A stretch of DNA of 64,000 nucleotides from CAZHLD01 sp964533185. Its GTDB lineage: Bacteria > Acidobacteriota > Terriglobia > Acidiferrales > UBA7541. The notes under the pieces were generated by a model. It saw nothing but the letters and a program-made list of their open reading frames with translations. It was not told where the DNA came from and searched no databases. The translations under genes were made by a program, and so were the position numbers. The DNA is taken from assembly GCA_964533185.1 (NCBI GenBank), contig CAZHLD010000008.1, positions 1-64,000 on the forward strand, in the 5' to 3' direction. Of the stretch, positions 40,415 through 50,398 are shown in pieces (the first letter of the stretch is position 1; each line of letters starts with the position of its first letter).

Positions 40415-43400
40415 GTGGCGAAACGCGCATCCAATGCGATGGCAAGGTTTTCCGCAGCAATCCTGCTATTCATTTCTTGCGTTCCCCTCTTCGGTCAGGG
40501 CCCTGCGACCGCGGGCACGTCGACGCCCGGCATCGAGCCAACTACGCCGCGCGGCGTGAAGGTGGTGCAAAACGGAAGCTATCCGGAGCTGCGTGTGGAT
40601 GGCGAGCCGTATTTCGTGCATGGCGCCACATTTGAGTACTACCGGATCCCTAGAGACTTGTGGGAGAGCTCGCTCGACCGGTACGCCGAGCTGGGCATCA
40701 ATACGATTGTGCTCTCGATTCCATGGAACTGGCACGAGCCGCGCGAGGCCGAATTCGATTTCGACGGGCACACCAACCCGCGACGCGACCTGCGCACCCT
40801 GTTGCGCCAGGTAGCCGAGAAGGGCTTCAAGCTGGTCGCGCGGCCTGGGCCCATCGTTGGCCGGACGGACGGCGCTGCCTGGCGGCTGGGTGGCTATCCG
40901 GAATGGCTGCTCGCACGGCCCGAGTACAAAATGGATACGGCCGAGCGACAGTCGGGCGCCTATCCGCCTCTTGCTGAGCTAAACGAAACCGATGCCGAAG
41001 CCGCCGCTCGAGGCTGGCTCGAAAATGCCACGCACATGGCCGAGGTGCAGAAGTGGCTGGCGGCGGTCGCGCGGGAACTGGCGCCGTACATGGCCAGCCG
41101 CACGCTGCGCGTGCCATCACCGGGAGGCAAGAAAGGTCATCCCGAGGAAAAAGAGATTAGCGGGCCGCTGCTCTGGGTGCAACTGGACAGCAGCCCGGTG
41201 TTCGCGGCCGGACCGCAGAGCACCTCGTCCTTTTGGCGGTACATGAACGAGCTGCGCGACGTTCTGCGCGCGAGTGGCCTTGAGACGATCGTCACCATCA
41301 ATCCCACCCACTTGGAGAAATCGCCACCGGGAGCACCGCCGCTAGATCTTCTCATCGCGCTGACGGGGCAGTGGCTCCTTCCGCCTCGGCTTGCCGACAA
41401 AGTGAGTGAACTGCCCGCTCCGTGGAAGCTCACCTCACGGAACGAGGCAGAGCTGGATTTGCTGGCCAGGGCGCTGGCCACGCAGCCGCAATTCCCGCCG
41501 GTGGTTGCCGATTTTCAGGCTGGCTGGCGCGCGCCCGAGGACGACTGGCGTCCGCCGGAGGTGTTTCTCGGCGACACGCTGCTGGCTTCGCGCTTGCTGA
41601 TGGCTCGCGGAGTCTCCGGCATCGTTTACTCGCCGCTGCAGGACGGGCTTACGCCGGCGGGCTGGGACGTGCCGGGCGCCAACCGCGTCTCTCGCTGGGA
41701 CGCAGCGCTGGACCTGGCGGGCAACCACCAGCCGCGGGCGCAGGGAGTGCAGCGGAACGCGCGGTTGCTCGAGCAGTCCGGCGCCTTACTGGCGGCGTCG
41801 CACACCCGCGCCGACTTTGGGATGGTGGATCTTCGCGCTTCGCCGCCGGCCGGCGCGACGAACGAAGACGTCGCCACAATTGAGAGGACACTCGAACAGG
41901 TGCAGCGGGTCGGCGCGCTGGCCGGGCTCGAGGGCGAGTGGCTGGACCCCGCGCAGCAACCCGTGGAACAACTGCTGCGACATGCCGTGCTGTTTCTGCC
42001 GGCCCCGCCGCGAGAACTTGATGTTTCTGAGAAGGCGCAGCGGGCGCTGGCGGATTACGTCGAGCGCGGAGGCACACTGGTCTTCTTTCCGTCGCGGCCT
42101 GCCGGAAAGATTTTTGCAGCTCTTTGGGGCGCTGCGGCGGCTCCGGCCAAATCGGCCGATGCACCGACGGAACGGGTGGGGGGCCAAGGCCGTATCATCG
42201 AATGGAGCAAGGATTTCTATTCGTGGGTGAAGCTCGATCAGGATGCAGCGGAGAACCGCGCGCAGTTCGAAGCGGCGTGGGCCACGCAGAGCTTTCGCAC
42301 GATCCTCGAACGCGCCGGCGTGCGGCCAGCGGTGCGACGCAGCGCATTCGCTCTGCGCGTGACCCAGCGGGTAGCAAATGAAGGCACAGAGGCGCTGGGT
42401 GCGCGCTCGGCCGCTTGTTCGAGGGAATCGCTCTGCGGGCAGGGACTGCTGAGCGTGAGCAACCCGGGCGATGATACGGTCGAAGAAACGCTGGAAGTCC
42501 TCTCGCCCCGAGCAGGCGCGCGGGGCAGCGGCGATCCTTACATCCCGCTGACGGTGGTGGTGCCGCCACGCGAATCGCTGCTGCTGCCGCTGCACGCGCC
42601 GTTGTGCTCGGCAGCGCCGCCGACGCGCACGTGCAGGGACGAAGTGACGAGTGCCGGAGCCGAGCTGCTGCACGTCGAGCGAGACGACAAGACGCTGGAG
42701 CTGACTTTCTACACGCCGGCGCGGGCCACCATCCGGCTGCGGCTGGAACAAACGCCTGCGAGGATCCGCATGGACGAGATCAGTGTCGAAGGCCACTGGA
42801 CGCCGGCCGAGCAGACCCTCGAGGTCACCCTACCGCGCGGGGCCTCGCCAAACTTTGTCCGTGTGCTCAAGCTGCGCCTGCCGTACACACCGCACGTGCC
42901 GCAGAAGGCGGACCCTTCGAAGAACCGCCGGCGCGATTTCACCTTTGCCGTCGCCGACGCTGTGCGCCTGCCGCTGGGGCCGGACGCCTCGCTGCCCACC
43001 GAGCCGCCGCTCATCATCCTGGACGCCAACCGGACGGGTCACCTGCTGGCCCGGGCCGACAACTACGACGAGATGGGACGCGAAATCCATGTCCGGCTGG
43101 AGGGGCCGGTGCGCGGCTCCGAGCGCATGATCCTAGACGGAAATGAGACGCTGCACGAGAAAATGAAACTGGGACCAGGCTCGCAAGAGGACGCTGGTAG
43201 AAACGGCACTGCGGAGAGCACAAATGGATTGCTACGCGGAGAGCTCGAAGCGCGATCGAGTGGCGAGCGGCTGATGCTGCCGATCGTCTTCGCCAGCGTG
43301 GCAGAAGGAAAGACGGCGCGCTATCAGCTCGACTTTGACCGCGACGGCGCACCGGAATGGGTGCTGGAAAACGAGCGCCTGCGGCTGATCCTGCAACCGG

Positions 43401-44005
43401 AAGCGGGTGGCAGCGCCGTCGCACTAGTGGACAAGACAATAGGAACGAGCTTGATCACCACCGTGGGCGGTGTGCGCGATTCGATCGTGTTCGCCACGGG
43501 GCGCGTCGCACCCATCCGGGCCTATCGCGGCGAATGGGTCGAGGGGCCAAACGGGCCTGGGGTACGGATGCGTTCGATTGCCGCAGAGGGTGAAGGCGCC
43601 ACCACTGTGGAGAAGGCCATACAGATCGTCGCGCCGGAAACGGTGGAAGTGGGGTACCGATACCGATCAGCCCCGCCGACAGAGGCAACCGGAATTCAAT
43701 TGGAAACGCTGACCTCCGTGCCAGCGCAGGTCCACCAAGAACGCAGCACACGGTTTTGCTGGAGCGAAGGCGGCGAGGCCGAGCCACGCTGCGCCGATTT
43801 TCAACGGGGCGGCCCGATGGTCGAGGTCCCTGCAAGGGCGCATCGTCTGGAAGTACGAACGGCCGGCTCGCCGGGCTTCGCCGTCGAATGGAAAGGCGGA
43901 AGAATGAAGATTGAGATGAAGGAGTTCTCCGCGCTGTTGCGGCTCGCGCTTCCCGCCACGCCGGAGCCGCAGCAAGTGCGCTACACTATCCTGCCACCGG
44001 AATGA
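40415..44005 (+). CDS. Very large secreted GH35-like protein with altered catalytic residues
   Basis: About 1196 residues from the GTG at 40415 (ATG 40439 is an alternative). The signal peptide is AMARFSAAILLFISCVPLFGQ. Residues about 55-400 follow the GH35 beta-galactosidase barrel: FVHGATFEYYRIPRDLWESSLDRYAELGINTIVLSIPWNWHEP, then ARPGPIVGR and GGYPEWLLARP. The acid/base motif, normally VQ(V/I)ENEYG, reads VQLDSS (codons 41177-41194). The nucleophile motif, normally EF-x-x-GW, reads ADFQAGW with Asp at 41510. The remaining about 800 residues are beta-rich, with no recognised domain. It may bind sugars or use a divergent mechanism. Confidence 0.65.
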   Translation: MAKRASNAMARFSAAILLFISCVPLFGQGPATAGTSTPGIEPTTPRGVKVVQNGSYPELRVDGEPYFVHGATFEYYRIPRDLWESSLDRYAELGINTIVLSIPWNWHEPREAEFDFDGHTNPRRDLRTLLRQVAEKGFKLVARPGPIVGRTDGAAWRLGGYPEWLLARPEYKMDTAERQSGAYPPLAELNETDAEAAARGWLENATHMAEVQKWLAAVARELAPYMASRTLRVPSPGGKKGHPEEKEISGPLLWVQLDSSPVFAAGPQSTSSFWRYMNELRDVLRASGLETIVTINPTHLEKSPPGAPPLDLLIALTGQWLLPPRLADKVSELPAPWKLTSRNEAELDLLARALATQPQFPPVVADFQAGWRAPEDDWRPPEVFLGDTLLASRLLMARGVSGIVYSPLQDGLTPAGWDVPGANRVSRWDAALDLAGNHQPRAQGVQRNARLLEQSGALLAASHTRADFGMVDLRASPPAGATNEDVATIERTLEQVQRVGALAGLEGEWLDPAQQPVEQLLRHAVLFLPAPPRELDVSEKAQRALADYVERGGTLVFFPSRPAGKIFAALWGAAAAPAKSADAPTERVGGQGRIIEWSKDFYSWVKLDQDAAENRAQFEAAWATQSFRTILERAGVRPAVRRSAFALRVTQRVANEGTEALGARSAACSRESLCGQGLLSVSNPGDDTVEETLEVLSPRAGARGSGDPYIPLTVVVPPRESLLLPLHAPLCSAAPPTRTCRDEVTSAGAELLHVERDDKTLELTFYTPARATIRLRLEQTPARIRMDEISVEGHWTPAEQTLEVTLPRGASPNFVRVLKLRLPYTPHVPQKADPSKNRRRDFTFAVADAVRLPLGPDASLPTEPPLIILDANRTGHLLARADNYDEMGREIHVRLEGPVRGSERMILDGNETLHEKMKLGPGSQEDAGRNGTAESTNGLLRGELEARSSGERLMLPIVFASVAEGKTARYQLDFDRDGAPEWVLENERLRLILQPEAGGSAVALVDKTIGTSLITTVGGVRDSIVFATGRVAPIRAYRGEWVEGPNGPGVRMRSIAAEGEGATTVEKAIQIVAPETVEVGYRYRSAPPTEATGIQLETLTSVPAQVHQERSTRFCWSEGGEAEPRCADFQRGGPMVEVPARAHRLEVRTAGSPGFAVEWKGGRMKIEMKEFSALLRLALPATPEPQQVRYTILPPE

Positions 44006-44067
44006 GTCGGAAAGGAAGAGGGGCCAGAACAAGCGTAGTGCGGCCGTCGAGCATCTAAGGTGGGGAG

Positions 44068-44886
44068 ATGAGTAGAAAAGCAAGAATCGCCAAGATGGCG
44101 CTGGCGGTCCTGCTAGCGAGCAGCGGGGTTATGACCATTGCCCGCGCGCAGGAACAGCGGCCGGGCCCGATCGTGGCGCCACAGCCCGACGTCCGGCGCA
44201 TCTCACCGAACAAGGCGCCCGATCCGCCGCCAATTCCACCTGAAGAAATCATCAGCCAGTTTGCGAAAAAGGAAGATGAGTTTGCGCGCGCCCGCGCTTC
44301 GTACACCTACCGGAAGACCATACGGATCGTCGAGCTGGGCGAGGACGGCAAGGCCAGCGGCGAATACCAGATCGCCACAGAGCCGACGACGGGTACGGAC
44401 GGGAAACGCTACGAGAAGATCGTTGCCCAGCCCAACTCGACGCTGAAGCGCATGCGCCTCGAGCCGGAGGACCTGGACCTTTTTGCGCGCATCCCGCTCT
44501 TCCCCTTCACCACCGAAAACCTGCCCAAGTACGAGATCACCTACGCCGGGAAGCAGCCCGTGGACGAGCTGAACACGTACGTCTTCCGCGTGAAGCCGCG
44601 GCAACTCGAGCGGGCGCGGGCCTACTTCGAAGGCCTAGTCTGGGTGGACGACCGCGACCTGGCCATCGTGAAGAGTTACGGCAAGTGGATCACCGAGACC
44701 GGCAACGCCACCGCCCTGCCGGAGGTGCCCTTCATTCTGTTTGAGACCTACCGCGAGTTCGTGGACGGCAAATACTGGTTCCCCAATTACTCTCGCTCGG
44801 ACGATGCGCTCGAGACCAAGAACGGCGAAGTCGGAATCCGCCTGGTGATCCGCTGGCAGGAATACAAGCCGGAAGCCCCCCAATAG
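44068..44886 (+). CDS. Secreted protein, LolA-like fold suspected
   Basis: A 272-residue protein with a signal peptide (MALAVLLASSGVMTIARAQ within the first 28 residues). A Pro-rich linker is followed by a helix (PPEEIISQFAKKEDEFARARASYTYRKTIRI) and a run of beta strands: YEITYAGKQPVDELNTYVFRVKPRQLERARAYFEGLVWVDDRDLAIVKSYGKW. The 'strand, helix, half-barrel' order resembles LolA/LolB and outer-membrane-lipoprotein-sorting proteins. I infer this from pattern only. It is 62 bases downstream of the GH35-like gene and may be cotranscribed. Confidence 0.7.
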   Translation: MSRKARIAKMALAVLLASSGVMTIARAQEQRPGPIVAPQPDVRRISPNKAPDPPPIPPEEIISQFAKKEDEFARARASYTYRKTIRIVELGEDGKASGEYQIATEPTTGTDGKRYEKIVAQPNSTLKRMRLEPEDLDLFARIPLFPFTTENLPKYEITYAGKQPVDELNTYVFRVKPRQLERARAYFEGLVWVDDRDLAIVKSYGKWITETGNATALPEVPFILFETYREFVDGKYWFPNYSRSDDALETKNGEVGIRLVIRWQEYKPEAPQ

Positions 44887-44893
44887 ACGCGGC

Positions 44894-45538
44894 CTAGAAT
44901 TGTTCGAGGGCGCGAGGAAGCTCAGCGATGGCGGAAATCAGCGCGTCGGGCCGCTCGGCGCGGAGGCGGCGGTGCGTGGGAAAAGGGCCCAGCACGCCGA
45001 CTGAACGCACGCCAGCGCGGCGAGCCATTTCGATGTCTTCCGGCGCATCGCCCACGTAGAGACAAACCTCCGGCTCGAGCCGCAAACGCTTCAGCGCCAG
45101 CCGCAGCGGAGCCGGATGCGGCTTGCGGTGGCGGGCATCCTGACTGCAAACGCATGCGGCGAACTTGTCTGACAGGCGAAACTGCCGGAGCTGGCGAAGT
45201 ACGCGCAGGCGGTCGCCGCTGGAGACCAGGCCCAGGGTAAAGCGTCGAGCGAGCTGCCCGACCACGCGCCGCGCTCCCGGCAGAAGCGCCGGTTTGTGCT
45301 GACGGTAGAAGCGCTGCCAGAGCCGGTCGGCCTCCTGCCAGCGTGAACGCGGCACCCCCGCCGCGCGATAAACGCGCAGCCAGTTGGGCGAGTAATGCCG
45401 CTCGAGGTCCGCGATCCCCCAGTTGATCCCCAATGCATGAAACATGGCCAGGTAGGCTTGTGTATCCGCGTGGAAGGAATCGAGTAGGGTGCCGTCCCAA
45501 TCGAACAGCACGGCACGAATGGGATGGCGGTTCCTCAT
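44894..45538 (-). CDS. HAD-superfamily phosphatase, phosphoglycolate phosphatase-like
   Basis: A 214-residue protein starting at 45538 (MRNRHPIRAVLFDWDGTLLDS). Motif I is FDWDGTLLDS, motif II GLVSSGDRL, motif III includes RHRKPHPAPLRLALKRL, and motif IV is YVGDAPEDIEMARRAG. A helical cap lies between motifs I and II. It hydrolyses small phosphate esters; substrate unknown. Its stop is seven bases from the convergent gene ending at 44886. Confidence 0.93.
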   Translation of the reverse strand: MRNRHPIRAVLFDWDGTLLDSFHADTQAYLAMFHALGINWGIADLERHYSPNWLRVYRAAGVPRSRWQEADRLWQRFYRQHKPALLPGARRVVGQLARRFTLGLVSSGDRLRVLRQLRQFRLSDKFAACVCSQDARHRKPHPAPLRLALKRLRLEPEVCLYVGDAPEDIEMARRAGVRSVGVLGPFPTHRRLRAERPDALISAIAELPRALEQF

Positions 45539-45574
45539 GGTCGCAGCCACGATGTTAGCAGAGGCCGGCCCGGC

Positions 45575-45982
45575 CTAGACAGGAATGCCCACCTGACGAT
45601 ACCAGGTGATTCGATCCCAATAGCCCCGCTGAGAAACGATCTTTCCTTCGCAAACCTGAAAAAAACCGCACCCGCGCAATTGATACGGGCGGCCAGTGGG
45701 CGGCACTCCGGCAAACTCGCCCCGATGCGTTCCCCAGCCGTCCCACTCGAGTGCGGCCCATTCCTCGTCTTCGAGCAGATTCACCGGGCGAAACCCGCTG
45801 TCCGGGAAGGCGCGAAAAAATTCGCGAAAGCTCTCGCGAATGGCCTCGCGACCCTGGAGCGGCTCGCCGGCCACCTGCCAGTTGACCGCGTCCTCGGCGT
45901 ACAACTCGGCCAGCGCGTCGGCGTCCTGCCGGTTGAATGCCGAGGACCACAATTCGACCACCTGGCGAGGCGAAAGCGCCAT
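45575..45982 (-). CDS. SnoaL-like / NTF2-like domain protein
   Basis: A 135-residue protein: MALSPRQVVELWSSAFNRQDADALAELYAEDAVNWQVAGEPLQGREAIRESFREFFRAFPD, then a beta-sheet ending in FFQVCEGKIVSQRGYWDRITWYRQVG. This is the SnoaL-like polyketide-cyclase pattern, with an Asp late in the sheet (YWDRI) similar to members acting on small hydrophobic substrates. No activity can be assigned. It is downstream of the receptor gene but separated from it by a strong terminator. Confidence 0.88.
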   Translation of the reverse strand: MALSPRQVVELWSSAFNRQDADALAELYAEDAVNWQVAGEPLQGREAIRESFREFFRAFPDSGFRPVNLLEDEEWAALEWDGWGTHRGEFAGVPPTGRPYQLRGCGFFQVCEGKIVSQRGYWDRITWYRQVGIPV

Positions 45983-46004
45983 TCGCTTCCTCCCATAAAA
46001 GAAT

Positions 46005-46036
46005 CATCCCGGTGGCCTTTGCGGACCACCGGGATG
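46005..46036 (-). terminator. Intrinsic terminator of the TonB-dependent receptor gene
   Basis: CATCCCGGTGG (46005-46015) and CCACCGGGATG (46026-46036) form a perfect 11-bp stem with a ten-base loop. On the minus strand it is followed by ATTCTTTT, giving an intrinsic terminator 29 bases beyond the receptor stop codon. Confidence 0.88.
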
Positions 46037-46064
46037 AAGAGGACTGCCGAGCGCGACCTGGGCG

Positions 46065-49000
46065 TTAGAACGTGAACTTAATCGCCAGCTGAACCTGTCG
46101 CGGATCACCGACACCTTGCCGCAAGAAGCCATCAAAATTGTCCCGGGCAGGCGAGATGAGTGGATTCACGTTGTTGTCGTTATTGAAGGTGTTGAACATC
46201 TCGATCATGGGAATCAGCGCGAAGCGTTCGCCAAACTTGAAGGGACGAAGGACGCGCCAGTCGAAGGAGAAGTACTCGTTGTTCTTGCGGAGATGGTTCC
46301 GACCGCAGTCCGTACCGTTTACCACTCGGGTCTGCGAATTCGACTGGCTGCAAGCGGCACCGGAACCATTGCCGGTCGTATCCACGGTGATGGGCTGCGC
46401 CGAGCGCGCCTGGATGCGCACATTGGCCTGAATCCCTGCCGGCAACTCCATGTAGGTGTAGAAGTTAAACTTGTGGCGGATGTCGCGGTCAGAATTCGCG
46501 TAATCCCTGGAGAAATCGAAACGGTTGAAGGAGCGGTCGGTGAAGGGGTCACGCTCGTTGGAGTCGTCGTCGAGGTCGCGCGAATAGGCGTAATTGCCCT
46601 CCAGCTGGAACCCATGGCTGAAGCGCTTTCTCATACCGACCGTAAAGCCCCGGTAGAGTGACTTCGCGGAACTCGCCGTCACAAACAGGTTGAACAATTC
46701 GGGCGCGAAGGGAAAGGCACCCGTGTACGAGACAGTATTTGTGTTTGCGCCCGGGGGAATGATCGCCGGGGGCCCACCGTTGTTGGCATCAATAAAGCGA
46801 GTGAGGTGCACGCCCTTCGACAAAGTGAAATCCAGATACAACGCCCAGTCGCGAATCAGCTCCTGTTCGAAAGCCACGTTCGTCGTGTAGATCCGCGGAT
46901 TGGCGTAGTCCCTGCTGAATACTCGAACACCGCTGAAGCACGGGAACGGGTTAGGGGGGGCGGGAGGGTTGGGACACGACTGAGCCGCCGGGGTCACCCC
47001 GCCCGGCCACTTTGGCGCCTCAGGCAAAAACCCAATGAAGCTGGAACTGATAAAAATCGACTGCTGTTGAACTCCGTTGGTGGTGATGGAACCGACTTGC
47101 GTCAACATGTTCTGCCGGGCATTGTAGATTCCCCAGCTTGCCCGGAGCACGGATTTCTTGTTGTTCAACAAGTCCCAAGCGAAGCCGACGCGCGGCTGGA
47201 ACATCTTCTTCTGGTTGTGGAGCGTGCCGTCCGATGGGAAGAGGGGATTCCCCAGGAATTTTCCATAGACGGTTTCGGAAGGAGGAACGGTCGGATCGGG
47301 GAAGATCTGGGCCTCCCAGCGCAAGCCATAGTTCAGGGTAAAGTTCGGCCAGATTTGCCACTTATCCTGGATGAACAAGGCGAAATCTTGGTTAGCAATC
47401 TCCGAGGCTCCCGCGGCATCGGTTGCCGGCCCGGTCCTGCCTGCACCCTGCAGGTAGAAAAGGAGCGGAGCCCGTTGTAGGCCAGACGGCCCATTCAAGA
47501 ACTGCGGAGAAAACCCAGCGGGGCACGAGGCAAAAAAATTCACATAGGTGACAGTCGAGCCGCTGGCGCAGGCTACCGCGAGGGGTCCAAATCCAGGGCC
47601 CATAGATGCCGGCGAGGCAAAGTGGAGGAAGCCGACCACACTGTCAAAAACGTAGCGACTGGTAAAGAACCCGCGGAAAACCTGACCGTTGTTGGTGTGC
47701 AGCCACTCGCCGCCAAATTTGAAGGTGTGCCTTCCCGTAACGATGGAGAAGTTATCTCGAATCTGGGTGCGCCAAATCAGTTCATCGACCGTGGGCTGGA
47801 TAAAAAAGGGATTACCAAACCGGAAGGTGGGGTCGAGGCCCATGCCCGTGTCGGCCGGGACGTTGGAACTCGTCGCCGCACGGGGTCGCGCCTCTCGCGC
47901 GTAGGTAAAGTGGGCCTCATTCAATTTGGTCGGCGAAACCGTGCTGACAAGATTGAAACGGTAAGCCTGAATTCTGGACGGGCCTTCGATGCCATTGGCG
48001 GAGTTGCCGTAAGTGGGAACATCAAAGGTCTGGTTTATGTTTTTGGACCGGTTAAAGTTGAAAGAAGCCGAAAACTGGTTATTGGGCGTGATACTCCAAT
48101 CGAACCGGCCCAGAAACGCGGAGTTGCGAATGGGATGATCAACCGGGTCGCCCTCTTCCTGGTTGCGAGTCGCGCGGAAGAAGTTGAGCAAAGCGACCCG
48201 CTGGCATTCCCCGCTGGCACTAATCACGGCATCGTTGACCCCCACCACGGGATTAGCGACCGAACACGCTGGGCCCAGTGGTTCGCTCAAATTGGGGCGG
48301 GTGAGGTTTTCAAAAATCTGCTCGAAGGCGGTGAAGAAAAACATCTTATCCTTGACAACAGGCCCGCCCACGGTGCCGCCGAATTGCTCGCGGTGAAAGC
48401 CCCGGAGCGGCTTGTGGTCGGACGTATTGGCACTCAAGCCCCGGAGACGCTGAAAATGGAAGAGGCTGCCGTGCAACTCATTGGTGCCCGACTTGGTGAT
48501 CACGTTGACCACACCGCCCGCCGTGCGTCCGAACTCCGCGCTGGCCCCGGCCGCCACCACCTGAAACTCCTTGACGGCATCGAGGGTGATGTCAATGGCC
48601 GCGCGCTGCCCGCCCATCTGTTNNNNNNNNNNNNNNNNNNNNNNNNNNNNNNNNNNNNNNNNNNNNNNNNNNNNNNNNNNNNNNNNNNNNNNNNNNNNNN
48701 NNNNNNNNNNNNNNNNNNNNNNTCCTTGACGGCATCGAGGGTGATGTCAATGGCCGCGCGCTGCCCGCCCATCTGTTCGCCGAAGAAACCGTTGTTGTAG
48801 TCGCCGCCGTCCAGGCTGATGTTGTTGAAGATACCGCGTTGGCCGTTGAAGTTAATCTCGTCGCCGTCGGGGCCCTGCACGATGCTCACCCCGGGCGTCA
48901 GCGTGAGCAGGTCCTCGAATTTTCTCCCCAGGATGGGCGTCGTACTAATCGTCACCTGGTTCAGCGTGGTGCTGGACTCGGTCTTGTTGAGGTCCACCAC

Positions 49001-49378
49001 GGGCGTGGCCGTGACCACAATGCGTTCCGCGACGGCGGACACCTTCATGGTCACCGGCAGCGAAAAAGCCTGGCCCACGGTCAGGTTCACGTTTTCCTGG
49101 ACGATGGTGGCAAAGCCCGCCTTGGAAATCGTCACCGTGTAGCGGCCGGGAGGCAGCAAGAGAAAGGCGAATCGGCCGTCCTCTCCAGTGGTCTGCGTTC
49201 TGGTAAGGTTTGTGTCCAGGTTCCTGATTTCTACGGTCGCGCCGGGCACGACACCAGCCTTCTCGTCCACCACGTCACCCTGAATCGTGCCGGAGGTGAT
49301 TTGCGACTGTCCCCAGGCCGGTCCGGCCAACGCCAGGCACACCATCAACACACACACCACACCGCTAAGCTTCTTCAT
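46065..49378 (-). CDS. Oar-like TonB-dependent receptor (crosses an assembly gap)
   Basis: The start at 49378 (MKKLSGVVCVLMVCLALAGPAWG) follows GGGAGG and begins a signal peptide. A carboxypeptidase-regulatory-like domain comes next (TSGTIQGDVVDEKAGVVPGATVEIRNLDT ... GRFAFLLLPPGRYTVTISKAGF). The plug holds GRKFEDLLTLTPGV and FGRTAGGVVNVITKSGTNELHGSLF. A long beta-barrel ends in QLAIKFTF, a C-terminal Phe signature. The N block 48623-48722 interrupts it. The 55 bases on each side are identical; merging them gives 3159 bases, exactly 1053 codons (1052 residues) in one frame. Ligand unknown; the Oar-like family in this phylum is often linked to polymers. Confidence 0.92.
48623..48722. other. Assembly gap (100 N), probably spurious
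   Basis: The 55 bases at 48568-48622 are repeated exactly at 48723-48777. The two contigs therefore overlap and the gap size is a placeholder; see the receptor entry for the frame check. Confidence 0.93.
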
Positions 49379-49624
49379 CTGAATCCTCCCGAGCGAAAGT
49401 GAAACGAAAGGCTGCCGCCTGCCCCATGGTCTGGCGTCCCCCCACCTTGTGAGGGCAACAACATACAAAGAAGTATCCCGTCAAGGCAAGAGATAAAATT
49501 ATGGAAATTCAGGTCACCGACAAATGGCCAGCAGAGGGGCCGCAGGCCCTGAGCGCAAGGGTTTCGTCCTCGGCCTCGAGTCTGGAAGAAGTTACTTGCC
49601 CGCCGTGAGCACGCCGACAGGATC
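49379..49624. other. Spacer upstream of the receptor gene
   Basis: About 245 bases between the receptor start and the stop of the PilZ gene, both on the minus strand. On the minus strand TTGCCT and TATGTT lie 18 bases apart (about 49457-49486), a possible sigma-70 promoter for the receptor. No hairpin or open frame of interest. Confidence 0.35.
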
Positions 49625-50176
49625 TCACGGCTGCTGGAAGCGCTGCGGCAGCGGATCGTCGCGACGAAAGGTGATGTCGTCGAAGCTGGCGGCCAGGCCG
49701 TGCCAGCCGGGCGTATCGGTTGGCTCGACGCGGACAATGTGAGCGACCGTGGCCATGTGAACGCTGCGGCGGCCGATGGGCCGGTCCACCAGCGCCACTT
49801 CAAGCTCAACCGGCGTGCCCGGCTCGATCCAGCGCGGGCAAAGGAAAAAGACGCCGCTCGAGCTGATGTTGCGCGTGAGCAGGGTGAGCGGGACCACTTC
49901 GCGCTGGCCGGCCACGCGCTTAAGACGCAGCGGCAGACGCAGCGATGCGCGCGGATAGAGCCGCCGGTCCGACTCCGCCGTGACAACGTGGGTTGGCACT
50001 CGGGAGAACGCACGCGCCCGGCTGCGCACGGCCCGAGGCTGGGCTGGCTCAGGCGGCGCGACCGAATGATGCGTATCTTCGCGCACGCGCGGGCCTGCTT
50101 GTACCGGGGCTGGGGCACTCCTGGATGATTTCTGTGATGCGCCCTTGGTGGGCCTGGGGCGGTCCGCAGCGCGCAT
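49625..50176 (-). CDS. PilZ-domain protein (putative c-di-GMP receptor)
   Basis: A 183-residue protein. After about 65 Arg/Pro-rich, probably disordered residues the PilZ domain begins: RRLYPRASLRLPLRLKRV supplies an RxxxR motif, and LLTRNISSSGVFFLCP supplies the (D/N)xSxxG motif that binds cyclic di-GMP. The Asn in place of Asp is tolerated in the family. The fold ends with DITFRRDDPL. It could link c-di-GMP level to surface functions, but no partner is adjacent. Confidence 0.85.
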   Translation of the reverse strand: MRAADRPRPTKGASQKSSRSAPAPVQAGPRVREDTHHSVAPPEPAQPRAVRSRARAFSRVPTHVVTAESDRRLYPRASLRLPLRLKRVAGQREVVPLTLLTRNISSSGVFFLCPRWIEPGTPVELEVALVDRPIGRRSVHMATVAHIVRVEPTDTPGWHGLAASFDDITFRRDDPLPQRFQQP

Positions 50177-50398
50177 GGGTCTCCCTCATGCTTTCCAACG
50201 TCCCTGGCGCTGCTCCGGGCACTATCTCCCGTGCTCGGAACCGGGTCAACAGAGCCGCTCCGTGCGGTGCTCTAACAGGCAAGGGAGGAAGGGTGCTGGT
50301 TGGCCGGGGGATTCTGAAGAGTGAGCCGAGTCCCCAATCGAAGGCGCCGCGGATGTTGCGCGGACGGGTTGCACGGGACCCGGGATGAGGAAGCTCTG
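50177..50398. other. Spacer between the PilZ gene and the antiporter gene
   Basis: About 220 bases, GC-rich, with only short frames. It would hold the PilZ promoter and the antiporter 3' end. I see no clear terminator. Confidence 0.4.

Noticed and set aside
48568..48777. Tandem 55-bp repeat inside the receptor gene
   Set aside because: The two copies flank an N gap and the collapsed frame is intact, so a contig overlap explains it better.
47622..48800. Open frame opposite the receptor gene that runs through the N block
   Set aside because: It is antisense to a clear TonB-dependent receptor, and reading through N bases is meaningless.
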